Part shown: positions 1-11,717 of the stretch, one piece after another
Layout of the letters: every line of letters starts with the position of its first letter
Numbering within the stretch: position 1 is the stretch's first letter
Assembly: GCA_000320545.1 (NCBI GenBank)
Contig: ADNK01002286.1
Span: 93,261-157,260, forward strand
DNA: 64,000 bases
Reading direction: 5' to 3'
Source: Bigelowiella natans CCMP2755
Lineage: Eukaryota > Cercozoa > Chlorarachniophyceae
Notes under the pieces: model-generated
What the model was told of the DNA's origin: nothing
The model's database searches: none
What the model saw: only the letters and a program-made list of their open reading frames with translations
Made by a program: the position numbers and the translations under genes

Positions 1-186
1 TGAAGCATTCACACGAACGAACTTGGTCTTTTTCTCAGCGTTTCCCAATGTATCTGCTAGATTTTTGCGTTTTTGAGAAGAATTCGATTTAGTTTCAGAG
101 GATTCTTCCACAGGTTTGTTCCCAGGTTTCGATTCCTTGCTAATCTCGGAACATCCATTCTGATGACAAAGATGATGATTCAGCAT
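1..186 (-). CDS. Start of an unknown Lys/Ser-rich protein, cut by the window edge
   Basis: A reading frame opens with an ATG at 184-186 and stays open for 62 codons to the left edge. The product begins MLNHHLCHQNG and is then rich in Lys, Ser, Glu and Asn, with a basic QKRKN patch and KKTKFVRVNAS at the edge. The basic patches could be nuclear-localisation signals, but I do not recognise a family. It faces away from the ankyrin pseudogene. A GAT/GAC trinucleotide run lies just upstream at about 197-222. The start could instead lie in an earlier exon. The clean open frame and charged, non-repetitive composition are the only support. Confidence 0.4.
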   Translation of the reverse strand, partial: MLNHHLCHQNGCSEISKESKPGNKPVEESSETKSNSSQKRKNLADTLGNAEKKTKFVRVNAS

Positions 187-287
187 GTTACATGATGACG
201 ACGACGATGATGATGATGATGACGCATGATATACGTCAGTCCATAGAAAGCGAGAAAATGTTTGCATTGCAGTAGTAGCGACTCTAA

Positions 288-1105
288 TTGTCACCTGATC
301 ATCCATCGTGCGCAGAGGAGCACAGGTGGGCGTTACTTTTTGAGAATCAGAGTGAAGTTGCTTTTCCGTTTGTTTTGCGTAAAATGCAGGGTGTTGTTTG
401 TCCTAAATTAGCAGTTAAGCATGGCGTAGGTGAAAAACCGCATGATGAGCAGGAGTCTTTGCTCAATGTCACAAAAATTGCTCAAAATTAGACCTCGCTA
501 GAATTAGCTCGAGGCAGTGCGTTTCGTACTTTGCAATTAAACAAACCAACCGTCGTCAGTTGGACACCGTTGATTCATGCAGCCAGCGAAGGCAAGCTAG
601 ATGTTGTGAAGTACCTTGTTGGGATGAAGGCAAACATCGAGAGCAAGGACGAAGGTGGTAGCGGACACCGTTGGTCAATGCAGCCAGCGAAGGCAAGCTA
701 GATGTTGTGAAGTGCCTTGTTGGGATGAAGGCAAACATCGAGAGCAAGGACGAAGATGGTTGGACACCGTTGATTCATGCAGCCAGCGAAGGCAGGCTAG
801 ATGTTGTGAAGTACCTTGTTGGGATGAAGGCAAATGTTGAGGTGAAAAAAAGAAATGGGGACACTCCCTGTGACCTCACAACATCTCACGAACTCAAAAT
901 CTTTGTCAAGCAAGCTTGCATTGATCGACGGGTCCAGGTGTTCAACAGAGACTTTAGGGATTTGTACTTCTTAAGCATGGAATTGAAGCGAGGGTTGGGG
1001 GCGGAAGTGGTCGCCACGAATTCGAAAAAATGGACGCACACAGGAGCAGATGCGTGCCATCTGCACGATGGGCGATCTTGGGAGCTTGTTCATGTTGTCC
1101 CGTGA
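288..1105 (+). pseudogene. Ankyrin-repeat protein, frame broken
   Basis: Three ankyrin units of the type WTPLIHAASEGKLDVVKYL lie in tandem from about 561 to 860, followed by about 80 non-ankyrin residues ending in HVVP and a stop at 1103-1105. Ankyrin repeats are protein-binding scaffolds. Upstream, an open stretch from about 288 (including WALLFENQSEVAFPFVLRK) is in the same frame as repeat 1 but is closed by TAG at 489-491. Repeat 1 to repeat 2 is 101 bases, while repeat 2 to repeat 3 is 99, the normal 33-codon period. The two extra bases near 655-662 shift the frame, so no single frame covers all repeats. An unusual intron could explain one break but hardly both. No in-frame ATG is seen at the 5' end. 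Confidence 0.6.
562..860 (+). repeat. Near-identical tandem ankyrin DNA units (99-101 bp)
   Basis: Units start with GGACACCG at 562, 663 and 762. They match at the DNA level except for scattered single changes and the two-base insertion between units 1 and 2. Third codon positions are hardly diverged, so the array expanded recently or is being homogenised. Confidence 0.85.
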
Positions 1106-1654
1106 ACATTGTGAAGAAGCAAATGCAATGTGCAACACACGTGATGTCGTGAAAGATGTGGACCATCGTATCTCCTCTAGAAGTGGTAGCTAGGTAGTGA
1201 TGGCAGACCATGGATGGATGCTAGAGATTCATGCAGGGATGACGTGCTGTCTAGAAAGCAGATGATCAGGCACACATGCATGTGAATTGCTAATTTCAAA
1301 GACATGAAACACATGATAGCAGGAAAAAAAAAAAAAAAAAAACATCATGAAATGTTTTGGATGTGCATGTCTAGCCTGTCATTGCAGCTATGTCCTCCGA
1401 GTGACGCCACAAGCTAACTGTCGCCAACGCTAGATGGTGACGGGAGCAGATAGAGCAGCAGCAACGCAGCAGTGAACTCGAACCGCATGGTTGCGCCAAT
1501 GTTCAATAGATTGTGCTTAGATCAAATTATTTGTTCTTGCTTTGATTTTTTTGAACGATTTATTTCACGTCATTTGACATATTCGTAGGCTGTACTGCTA
1601 CCGAAACTTCATGACGTGGAGTCAATTATCACATAAAATACTAATAATATATGC
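1106..1654. other. 3'-flanking spacer, palindrome-rich
   Basis: No coding signal is seen. The spacer has an A-run at 1323-1342 and words such as ACATGCATGTGAA (near 1272) and several CTAG sites. ACATGCATGTGAA recurs near 8560 in another 3'-flanking spacer. Confidence 0.5.
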
Positions 1655-1895
1655 CTAGTCGTTTAAATTTCTAAACTTTGCGGGCTGAACAAAGCCCATC
1701 TGCTGCTCCAGAGGAAAACAGGATGGTGTGTAATTGAGTACTGCATTGCGGGAGGGGAAATTTTTGATGAGTGTAAAACGAAAGGAGGGAAATACTTCGT
1801 ATTTGACTGTTCCATACGTACGTATGATATAATTCCAGTCATCTTTAAAAAGTAGGAAATTGGTAGGTGGTAATTGTGCTGCTGCTGTTGCTGCA

Positions 1896-1930
<35 letters not shown>

Positions 1931-1984
1931 GTTTTCCTCGTTAACAGTGTTTGTAGGAAGAAGTGAAGGAATGGACTGACGCAT
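1655..1984 (-). CDS. Possible small hypothetical protein or 3' exon
   Basis: A 109-codon open frame ends at 1655-1657. Its first half is a Ser run encoded by a GAT/TCA microsatellite (about 1897-1930), which is weak evidence. The second half is non-repetitive and protein-like (DDWNYIIRTYGTVKYEVF, then FPLEQQMGFVQPAKFRNLND). No family is recognised and no partner exon was found upstream. It may be the last exon of an undetected gene or a chance frame. Confidence 0.2.
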
Positions 1985-2546
1985 GGTGAGGAACTACAGC
2001 AAAGTAATTGATCACCTCTTCACATGTGCTTGTTTGTAGTGGAGGTGGTAAGTGGGATGATGAAAGTGGTTTAAGTTAATTCCAGGAAAAGCCGGGATCG
2101 ATGGTATTCAGTGGACTATTACTACCTTCTACTGCGAGTCGATTGATTCATAGATAATGGAGGAGATGGAAAGACCGAAGGTCAAAAAGGATGATGATAA
2201 ATAGACGAGGAGGAAGAAGAGAGGAGAACTATTACTACGACGCTGCTGTATTTCATCAACTGCTACGACTATTCTACCCCTCCCATTACTATTTGAAACT
2301 TGGTGGTGTGCTGCAAAATTTAGACTAGAAAGGCGATGATTCGATGGAAGTATCGGAGAGAAGGCAGAAAATAGTGATTAATTACACTATGCAACCCCTC
2401 CCCCCCCGCCCCCCCTTTCGTGCTTCTCTAACAATTCTTCGCACTCCATATCGTATGCGGAAGACAATGAAGCTTTGTCATACTTCTGGTGCATCCTTTT
2501 CCAAGAGAGGTTTGTGGGCCCCATTGGGGACAATACTAAGTGGTAT
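1985..2546. other. Spacer downstream of the HemA gene
   Basis: Purine-rich on the plus strand around 2155-2240, with a C-rich run near 2399-2417. I see no convincing gene, RNA or element. Confidence 0.4.
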
Positions 2547-4666
2547 TTAAGCCGTAGAAATTGCTGCTTGTTTCTTGTTCTTCTTGCCCTTTTTCTTTTG
2601 GTCCGATGTTGGAAGAATATGAGCTTCTAGGGCATCCAGCTGAAACATTTTCTGCATCGTCTCTAGCTTGTATTCCACATGATCAGCAATGTCCTCTGGG
2701 GCACGGAGATGAGCCATAGGACCGTGCAGCAGCTTATTTATGATACCCTTCGTAACTCTGTCTACAGTATCTCGTTCCTTTTGTGATAGCCCGTCAAGAA
2801 TCTTCTGAGCATTCTGCAACTCTTTCTGTCGAATCAATTCACCCTTGTCACGCAGCATCTTAATTGCGGGAACGCACCTCAGAGACTGCTTCCAGCCTTC
2901 AAACTCTCGAATCTCCCCTTCTATTAACTTCTCCGCCTCTTTCACAGCAGCCATACGCTTTTCCTTGTTGGCGTCTATGACCTGCTTGAGGTCGTCCACA
3001 TGATAGGCTGCAACGCCTTCCACGTCTTTCGCGTCGTATCCCACGTTGACTGGTACAGAAATATCAACCAGCATCTTCTTGCTGCCCGAATTGAGGTTTT
3101 CCTTCAGCCCCGCAGCATCGATTAGAGGGTCCGTTGAGAAGGTGGAAGTGAAAACGATATCTGCTTCATTAATCTGATCCCACATCTCATCTAGTGTATG
3201 GAGAGACATCTCTACATCTGGGAACATCTCATCGAGTTTCTCCATACGTTCCCGCCCTCTGTTAACAATATGCAGCGGCTGAGAAGCCTTGGTAGAGGCA
3301 AGGTGCGTCACGAGGAGACGGGTCATCTCCCCGGCACCGATAATGGCAATGCGAGCGTCTTCAAACTTTTTCCCTATATCTTCCTGGATCTTGAGCTCCG
3401 AGAGCTGAGCAGCCGCAGAAGATACCGACACAGCCCCCTTAGAGATTCCAGTCTCTGTGCGGACCCGTTTACCGGTAGAGACGGCGATGTTGAAAAGTTT
3501 GCCCAGAACCTTACCGAAGCTACCCTCAGCGTCGGATCCATGAGCAGCACAGTTTTTCACCTGGCTCAAAATTTGACCCTCTCCTACAACGAGAGAGTCA
3601 AGGCCACTCGATACGGATAGCAGGTGCTTAGTAGCCTCGTAGCCGTCGTGGAAGAAAAGATTAGGACTTAGTTCACTGTCGGTAAGTCCCGACTTTTCCT
3701 TAAGAAAGCTCATCAGCTGCTCGTTAGCAGCCTGTGTGTCGTGCGCTACGTAGTAAACCTCAAAACGGTTGCAAGTAGATAGGATCCCAGCTTCATCAAT
3801 GTTAGGCATCTGGTTGAGCTTTGCTGCCTGCGATTTAATTAATGATGAATGACCGTGAGAGGAGTAGCTACTTTCACTAACTTAAAGTATAAATGACCCA
3901 TCAAAGAAACATCGTTCGGAATGATCATAAGCCTTTCTCATCATCCGTATTCACATTGTTGTCACTCATACTCATGTTAGTTTCTAGTATTATATTTTCA
4001 CCCTCCACCAATAATAATTAAAAGTTGCTCTGAACCTGTGCTTTCCACTCAGCTTCGGGAATAGCTAACTTCTCACGAACACTCATCGGCAGTGTGGTGG
4101 CTCAGCCCAACTACATGTACATTCTGAGTAGAGAGGAGGAAAGACAAACCAAGCCGTATTAAATTTGATGATGATGAAGTTGGTTGTCTTATAAATTTCG
4201 GTTACACCACGGGGTCATATAATCTTACAATAAACGGCTCTAAGATTACTATACTTCTCGCCCTAACTAATATCTATGATAGAATCATAATATAATTGTT
4301 ATTGTGTTGCGCGTGTGGTGAGTAACTACATACCCCAGGAAGCGCAATGCCTGTCACGGGACATTTAGGTGTATCTGCTTGTACAGCTGTTTTCAACAGC
4401 ATGTCGGACATTTCCGATCGAAGTTCGGCTACCCTTATATTTCTCATTTGCCTCCTGCTGCTGCTACTGCTACTGCTACTGCAAACTTTACGGGAGAAGG
4501 GGAAGGGGGCCTTTCCAGATAACGCAGACAAAGCGTGTGTTTTCGATGCTGCGCCTCCCCTTATTGTAGATCTAAGCCTTCTCCAACTTTTGCCCGAACT
4601 AAGAGCAACTATTAGTAACACTGACAGCATAATTGCCGATGCGAACGTCCGTGAAGTACCAGACAT
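2547..4666 (-). CDS. hemA: Glutamyl-tRNA reductase, plastid-targeted, with a frame lesion in exon 2
   Basis: Reduces glutamyl-tRNA(Glu) to glutamate-1-semialdehyde with NADPH, the committed step of C5 tetrapyrrole (chlorophyll/heme) synthesis in plastids. Three exons: 4666-4334, 4123-4036 and 3827-2547, about 567 residues. Exon 1 encodes a hydrophobic signal-like leader (IMLSVLLIVALSSG), then a basic Ser-rich transit-like stretch. Exon 2 carries NVHVVGLSHHTA and then MSVREKLAIPEAEW. Exon 3 has the catalytic-Cys motif STCNRFEVY, the nucleotide-binding IAIIGAGEM loop and the C-terminal dimerisation helices, ending in a Lys-rich tail. Exon 2 is 88 bases long, but 90 are needed to join SHHTA to the expected P-MSVREK and to keep exon 3 in frame. 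Two bases appear to be missing at about 4087-4090, from an assembly error or a real mutation. The identity itself is secure. Confidence 0.95.
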
Positions 4667-5868
4667 CGTAAAATTCGAATGGGGGGGGTGAGATTAAACT
4701 AACAGTTTCTTGTGTTGGAACTTGCGGAAACGCAGTTGATGCGATTTATGGATGAGACGTTGAATTGTCACTCGTACCCTATTCGACTCAGCCAATAAAT
4801 TCGGTGAAAATTAGGGAGTCGAGGTCGGAGGGGGGAGGTGGGGTCTAAATCTCGTTGTTGGTAGGGTTTGGGGTCCACAGCCGAATTCTTTTCAGGGCTT
4901 TGGATTCGCATTTTTCATATCATCCATTTAAGATCCAAGAGAGATTTCATCGGTATCCTATTCATATCTGATCGATATGAAATAAATTATTTAACGATTA
5001 AAAGGCATACAATATTGTTCGAACTAATATTCAAACCGTTACTGACGATTTCTTATCCCTCAATACAAGAGCTGGAATAATTTACGATTCACCACATAAA
5101 AAACCATGTCGTCACATCAACCTTCAGAAATAGTCCTGTATTTCGTACAGTAATGTTAGATGTGTGCGCGAGTTTGGGCTTTACAATACCTTTGTTTACG
5201 GCAGGAGGCAGCATAAGATTTATGTTGGTTAAAACAAGCAATTACAGACGCGAAATTGAATAAATGTAAGTACATTTATTATTGGAGACAAGCTCAAAGT
5301 GTTACTTCCGTTTATTTTTACCATTCTGTGGTTTCCAGACAGCCCATTGTATTATATTAAAAATTGAGAGATTCATGGAGTTTTAGGACGGAAATGCATG
5401 CGCTTTTAGACAAATACGAAAGATACATTTCAGAATCTTGACAGAAATCGCTTGGGTTCCCTGTCAGCTACTCTTTTAGGATCGAATTTAGCCGAGAAGG
5501 AATTCCCCGCTATTTGCAAGCTAATTTCAATTTGACATTCGTTCTCCGTTGCATTTTCTACATTGATCTTTAATTTACCGTTCTTTTTCGTACTCGCAGA
5601 ACACTGTGAGGAAACTCTTATGTGCAGGCCATAGGGAGTTTCAAAACGAAATAGAAATTGAAGTCGCTTCGTCAATTATTACTAGGTTAGGACTTACCGA
5701 ATCACAATCCCGGATTTCGATCAATAACGCTATCGACGACTTCTCATTTATGTTTTCTTCATTTCAATTCAGGATGTTTCATCGTGCCGACTTAGGTAAA
5801 ATTTAATTTTAGGGATGGAACGGAGAACTCCGCTTGTGTTTTTTTCTCTCTCGTTTATTATTGTCTTC

Positions 5869-5910
<42 letters not shown>

Positions 5911-6025
5911 GTTCTTTGTTCGACGTTACATACTCAGATTCGTAAGTTACATCAGAGTAGTAGATCTAGATCTACAGCCCCATACTCGTACAGCCCCCAC
6001 AGCCCACTAATCATTCAGGAGCAAA
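4667..6025. other. Divergent spacer between the HemA and Cys-rich genes
   Basis: This 5'-5' region lacks the palindromic blocks seen after gene 3' ends. Open frames on both strands around 5430-5800 (minus: residues such as VENATENECQIEISLQIAG) look mildly protein-like but have no start, splice partner or family. A GTT run lies at about 5870-5910. Promoters of both genes should lie here, but I recognise no element. Confidence 0.35.
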
Positions 6026-6911
6026 ATGACCGTTGCTGCACCCACGGACTCGAATAATGACAAGGTACGCCTGTAAATCTTGCAATTAGAGCCTTGGATT
6101 TGGTTGAGATGTATATTTGGAATTAACTCTGGCTTGGTGTCTCTTTGCAGGGATCATGCGCCGTCGTGAAATCGGTGAGTTGTAAATTTAAAATCATGAG
6201 TAGTTCCATTATCGTATTTTGGAAGCTTCATTTATTCTATTGGCCAAAAGATCAATGCGCCCGATGAAATGAGGCCGAATGTCCCTGAGCTCAAAGGTGA
6301 AAATGCGAATATTATTTTAACATTGTTTATACATTGTTGTATGTGCTTATTAACATTAATATTATTCATAACAATTCTTCATGCATTACACAATCATCTA
6401 TTTACTTTCTAACTTTCTTTTCCGATTTTTTAAAGGTGGAGTAGAAGGGGCCGTAAAGGTGCGAGATTACCAAAAGTGCCATTTATATAGTGCATAACCA
6501 TACAAGCACAAATATCTGCAGGAATTCGTCTCCAATCTCACAAGGAGAAAAGTAACCTATAATATTATATTGGAGCAGATCGAATTGCCTGAGCTTCCAG
6601 ACAAGAAGGATTTGTCCATGACCTCTGCATGCTGTTGCTGCCTTTGCGTAAGAAGATACATAATCTCTCCTTCCCCTTTTCCTTACACCTTGTCTTCTCC
6701 CAAGTTTCAAGTCAAAGTATCAAATATTTTATCTCGTTGTTACTTCCTTGGTATAGAGTTTATACACATTGTGGCCTGAGTGCTGCGGGCTGGAGATGAA
6801 TGGACAAGTAATACATCTATTGAAACACAAGGGAGGCTTGGGGACATAAGGAGAGATTTACAACTGCAGTTCTTTCAAACGGCCACAAAAAAATGCCACT
6901 AAAATTATATG

Positions 6912-6945
<34 letters not shown>

Positions 6946-7707
6946 GTAATATATATATTAATATATATATATATCAGCATATCAATTTTATATTATTTTA
7001 TGTGTAGATGGTGACATTTATAATGATTATGTAATTACAATATTTTAATTTCAATAAGTAAAAAATGAAGGGGTTGATTCTTTGAATCTCACACTTAGGT
7101 CTGCTGCTGCAATATCAAAGATGCATGCCTCTGTCTTCGATTCAAACAGGTATTCCTCATCCAAAATCACACACTTTTTGATCCATTAACGGTAATCGTG
7201 CTGTTTGGTTGGATATTTATCAGAATGGCTACTCAACATGCTGCCGACATACACAAATGAGTACGGCTGTAAATATGAATTCAGATATGTAATGACATCT
7301 GATACTACTCTATGATTCGAAATTTGTGTGAAATGTGCCTCGAGGGAGATTACCATACTATCTCCATGGTGTGAAACTGATGAATTTTTTTAATCATCCA
7401 CATACTTCCCATTTTTATCTGAATTGCAGTGCACTGCTGCGACAGTCTGGGTGCAGAGTTCAGCATTTGCCACTGCGTCAGCTCGGTCATCGCTTTTCCA
7501 CTAACCACTTATATGAAGAACCCTATTTCACTCGTTTCACTCCTTTTTAAACCAATATTCACATGTATCCGGCGGTACGGGCATTCTTCATGTAGGTATT
7601 GCTACTCTTTTGTGCAAATATCGCGTGCGACTGCAAGGTTAGCTGTGACGAACTCACGTGCGTTCAGGTCAGATAGTACACATTTGCCTAGCTATCGTGC
7701 ACACACG

Positions 7708-7746
<39 letters not shown>

Positions 7747-7802
7747 CTTCGATCGGGTGCGGCTGGTACAACATATAACTTATATTGATATGAATATTTA
7801 TG

Positions 7803-7880
<78 letters not shown>

Positions 7881-8231
7881 GAAACATGTTTTCTATTATT
7901 TATATTAATGTACATATATAACATCTACATGTATAACGCGAGAGGGCAAATGAGAAAGAAGATGAAAGGAGAGAGGTCAATCAACGAGAAGTGGACTTTT
8001 CACCCAAAATACTTCGTTTTGGAGCATATGAAGTGGAATATTAAAAACAATCAAGTGAAATCCTTTAATTACCAGATGGGAATTCACCTTTTATGTTTCG
8101 ACATCCGAATCGCTCTTCCATGCGGAACAAAAGAGGTAGCCGAAATCAAATTAAGTCGTAGCAATTCCCTCACTTCATTATTTCCATGGCTATCTCTCGA
8201 AGATCGTACTTGCCTTCCATGTCCACAGTGA
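6026..8231 (+). CDS. Small Cys-rich protein built from micro-exons
   Basis: The ATG at 6026-6028 starts MTVAAPTDSNNDK. In-phase exons follow: GSCAVVKS; INAPDEMRPNVPELK; GGVEGAVK; an exon at about 6522-6648 ending SMTSACCCCLC; VCCCNIKDACLCLRFKQ (about 7099-7150); NGYSTCCRHTQMSTA; VHCCDSLGAEFSICHCVSS; and probably VLLLFCANIACDCK. Several exons are only 24-45 bases long. The dense CC/CCC clusters could bind metal, be palmitoylated or form disulfides. No signal peptide is visible, which favours a cytosolic or membrane-anchored protein. A later stretch near 8090-8231 (LLCFDIRIALPCGTKE) resembles the earlier Cys motif and may be the C-terminus, but the exons through the TA/TG/CA repeats at 7700-7880 are not resolved. 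I do not recognise a named family. Confidence 0.5.
6912..6944. repeat. (TA)n microsatellite
   Basis: Uninterrupted TA run inside an intron of the Cys-rich gene, followed by further AT-rich sequence to about 6975. Confidence 0.9.
7700..7880. repeat. Compound (CA)n, (TA)n, (TG)n microsatellite
   Basis: CA repeat at about 7700-7742, TA repeat at about 7810-7840 and TG repeat at about 7848-7877. The CA and TG blocks are complementary and could pair in a transcript. They obscure the 3' exons of the Cys-rich gene. Confidence 0.9.
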
Positions 8232-9066
8232 TTTGAGGTTAAACATAATCAATAAGGTTCCCACGGCTCTTGCTTGCTGCGGCTGTTTCTGCTACAACGA
8301 GGAGGAAGTCACAGGGCTCTACTAGTCTAGCTAGCTAGAAAGCACATGCACAGCTAGACAGATCGAATCATTGCTCCGAGATGTTCATTGTGATACGCAT
8401 TGTCTACCATCAATTATTCATCAACGCAACGTTCCTCGAAAGTTCGTCGATGTTCAATTGAACAACAAGAGGGGTTAGAGGGCACGCTAGCACGCTTCAC
8501 ATGCTAGCATGCACGCAGGGACTCACTAGCTCATACACTGCTAGACTGCACATTGCACATGCATGTGAAGCACATGTACGCGCTTCTGTTTGCGCCGATC
8601 CTCATACAAGCGAAGTGCAAATCAGGAATAGTCGATGTAAGATGCGATACCTTGCATGTGATGAATTGCTCACGTTCATGCCTTCTGGCTTTGGTCGAAA
8701 TGAATTGTAGCTAGAATAGGGGTTATCCATTTTGCATGCGCGCATCATTCGATCATTCGATCCTGCATGGCAGGCTCCATCATTCACGCTTAAACTTTGG
8801 AGTTAATTTAAAAATACCACAGCATGCACATGTATGGAAGAACAACGTAATTTCTGTGATGTACGGGTAAATGATATTTGTATTGCACCTATCAAAGGCA
8901 TTAGTTTGAAGTTTGGCCCATGATTCACGACACGGACGCACGGAAAATTAAATTTAAATCTAGCAAAAAAGTAGATGCAACCTGGAAACAAAGCAAAGCA
9001 TCCGGATCGGAGGTCTATCTATCATGCAATCAAAGAGGCTCACCATATACTGTTAAAAATGTGTAA
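8232..9066. other. Convergent 3'-3' spacer with GCTAGC/GCATGC palindromes
   Basis: No gene is recognised. CTAGCTAGCTAG occurs near 8326-8338, CACGCTAGCACGCTTC and ATGCTAGCATGCACGC near 8480-8516, and GCACATGCATGTGAAG near 8557-8572. Short coding-like frames here have no support. Confidence 0.55.
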
Positions 9067-10588
9067 TTATACAGAGGAAAGTCTTCCCGAGCCAAGTGCC
9101 ACTGGTTCTGGAGGTTGCAATTTTTCATCCTTGCCCTTTCCTTGAGCATTAACTGCATATGCCCGAACAACCTGAGAATAGGAACAAGATAAAATTGATT
9201 TATGGACGGTCATCTCAGCAGTAATTATCTTAGGCAGGATTACCCCCCCGCCAGTATTTTGGGGTGGTGGCCCGTATGGTCGCTTCTTGCAGGTGCATGA
9301 GATTGTAGAACATGTAACAATCGCACATATCTGTTTCAAAGGTGATATTTAGTATAAATGAGAGCTTTCCACGAGTTTGTCGTAAACATTCTTACCGTAG
9401 CAAACCACATATAAATGTACGAGCCACCGAAAGCCGTACGAATAGTAACGGTCGAGCTTTGGCCAGGAGTTAGAACTTGATTTGCCAAGCTATCACCAAA
9501 GGATCTTCCATTATCCTAATCAAGTTATCGTATTGTTTCTGAGGAAATATGACATACATGTGATCTAATTTATTTCTTAAAAGCTTACCTCCACTTCGTT
9601 TCGGCATGATGCAGCTAACCCAAGGCTTTAGATAAAATAGCGTACATAAGAAAAGGTTTACAAAGATAATTAAAAAACAGACCATAATATTCCACAGAAG
9701 ATCATACCACCAGCTATAGATGCGCTGGTTACTTTCACCTTGAAACTCAGATGGTCTTAAAAATATAAAGATTACGTTTTACTCTTTAAAATATATGAAT
9801 GACGACAATACCATCTTGGAGATTTCGAATCATGAATGCAAAGAAGGCAAGGGATCCAAAGAAAGCAACCAGGCTAAAAAAGACTAAAGAATGCAATGAG
9901 GTAATTAAAATTAAAATTGATTCATATTCGCAAATTTATTCAGAATCTTATACCTAAGGCACCGCCAGCACTCTGACATTCATCGCAAAAGTCTTTAGTA
10001 CAAAGCAGATGCATCATCGGAAATGTTGGATTCCGAAACATGTGAAATACTTGACACCTCCATCACAATCATCGTCATTATAGCCAATTGTATCTGGTTC
10101 AAATAATTGCCTTCCATCGAAAAGGCTTCCAGGTGCATCAACATCAGAACTTTCGATCTGAGAATTGGTTACATTATAAAACTGTCAAAGGTGCTACTGT
10201 TGTTCAATGTAATAGCATTTCCATTTGTTTTTTGTACATGTCATTATATTTACGTCCGCCAACGTACTCTGAAGTCTGTAGCGAAGTAAGACGAACGAAC
10301 TTCAAGTACAGAAGTGTCTAAGTTTTCAAGAATAATTTTCTGCGAGATCCATCTGAATGAATCCTTGTCATCTGGATTTCCAACTGAACTTCCTTTAAAA
10401 AGAACACTAGCGTTTCAAATGCTCGTGGAGTACCTTCTTATTTCGATATTTAATGATGCTCTTCTCTATATAGAGTATACAACATTACATTATCCCTCAC
10501 CTCCAAGTGCGAGGACAAAGAATAGGATCCCAATAGCATTGAAGACGAATGCTACGTTCTTTGCCGTCCTGAAGCCACAACAACACAT
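9067..10588 (-). CDS. Four-pass membrane protein with an acidic, Cys-containing loop
   Basis: The ATG at 10586-10588 begins MCCCGFRTAKNVAFVFNA. Exons join in phase through about nine segments to a stop at 9067-9069. Segment 1 is a membrane helix (FVFNAIGILFFVLALGG). Next comes a loop of about 80 residues with DDKDSFRWISQ, VDAPGSLFDG and an acidic Cys motif, YNDDDCDGDFCDECQSAGG. Helix 2 follows (SLVAFFGSLAFFAFMI), then helix 3 (ASIAGGMIFCGILGLAASC) and helix 4 (YIYMWFATICAIVTCSTISC). The cytosolic tail has CKKRPYGPPPQNTGGG and ends SGRLSSV. Topology resembles claudin/SUR7/tetraspan-type proteins, but I see no signature that assigns it to one. The N-terminal Cys triplet could be acylated. The CxxC in the acidic loop could form a disulfide or bind metal. 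Confidence 0.6.
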
Positions 10589-11717
10589 TGTTTCTGTTCG
10601 CTTTCAATAAGATCTGAACACGGAATAATTCACCGGAACCTCGACTACAAAATATAGGAGTATTACTCAGCATTGGCTTGAGAAAATGATGTCGTATGTG
10701 TAAATATGCCTCGGAGCTGAACTATGTGTGGAGAGACTTCCTTCATAGAGAAGATATTTAAGTTTGTGTGGCAGTGCAATTCGTAGTACATGAAAGCAAG
10801 AGATTCTCTTCAAAAGAAGGAGATCTTCCCTCCGCGACTTCATATTATCCAGATGTCTCATGCAGCACAAATGGGAGGGAAAGCAAGGAGACTTAAAAGT
10901 TGGATATTGCAAAATTCGAAGTCGCACAGTATTATTACATTAACATCTTAAATATCAAGAGTATTGAGATTTATCTCTTTATTGACATAAAATTTGTGCT
11001 TTCGGATAGAAAATCCCATCCTTTCCCCGTAAACGCCTCGGGTCGAGCTCCGCACACGGTGCGAATTTTAAGTAGATCTATCGGATAAGAAAGGGTGTGA
11101 ATATGCAGAAACGCTTTCTAAGTATGGGTAGCGACAGACGAACTGACAGAATATTGCCAGTAAAACTCCTTTACCCACACATTTCCCGTGAATGTACCGA
11201 GAAAGGGAAGTCGGAGTGCTGCCTAAAAGTCACGAAAACGGCTCCACAACGTACAGAGGAGGGGAGGTGGAGGGAGTCAACCATGGAGAAGAGAGAAAGG
11301 GAAAGAGAAATAGAGAAGAATAGAACTAAACAGAAGAACATGTGAGCTAAAAACTGCTGTTCGTACAGATGGAAAGCACAAGAAGAGAGTGGATAATAAG
11401 CAATTTGATCAAGGTACAGAAAACCTGCGGACATCGCGCTCTCTAATATCCTAATTGTGTTGGATCGAGTTAATTTTTATTCATGATTATAATGGAATCT
11501 CCTATCTATTTACAATATATCAGCTGGTCATTTTATTTGGTCATTTTGGAATCGTGACGATGTTCCTAGCCACTCCTTGCTCGCAGACGTGGAAAAGAAC
11601 CCTCCACTTTGGATGCATATTGTACGTGATGCAATGAACTCAATGAACAGTTGTGACATCCATGCAATGCAATCAGTATCCTGAGTCCATTGTCTACGAA
11701 CAACCATTTGTCAAATA
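10589..11717. other. Divergent spacer
   Basis: Lies between two genes transcribed away from each other. A purine-rich stretch occurs at about 11260-11340. No gene, RNA or recognisable promoter element is seen, and no GCTAGC palindromes. Confidence 0.35.

Noticed and set aside
196-222. Possible CRISPR-like or satellite array (GAT/GAC units)
   Set aside because: Plain trinucleotide microsatellite; no spacer-repeat structure, and no CRISPR array is present anywhere in the window.
3198-3620. 140-codon plus-strand frame
   Set aside because: Antisense shadow of the glutamyl-tRNA reductase exon.
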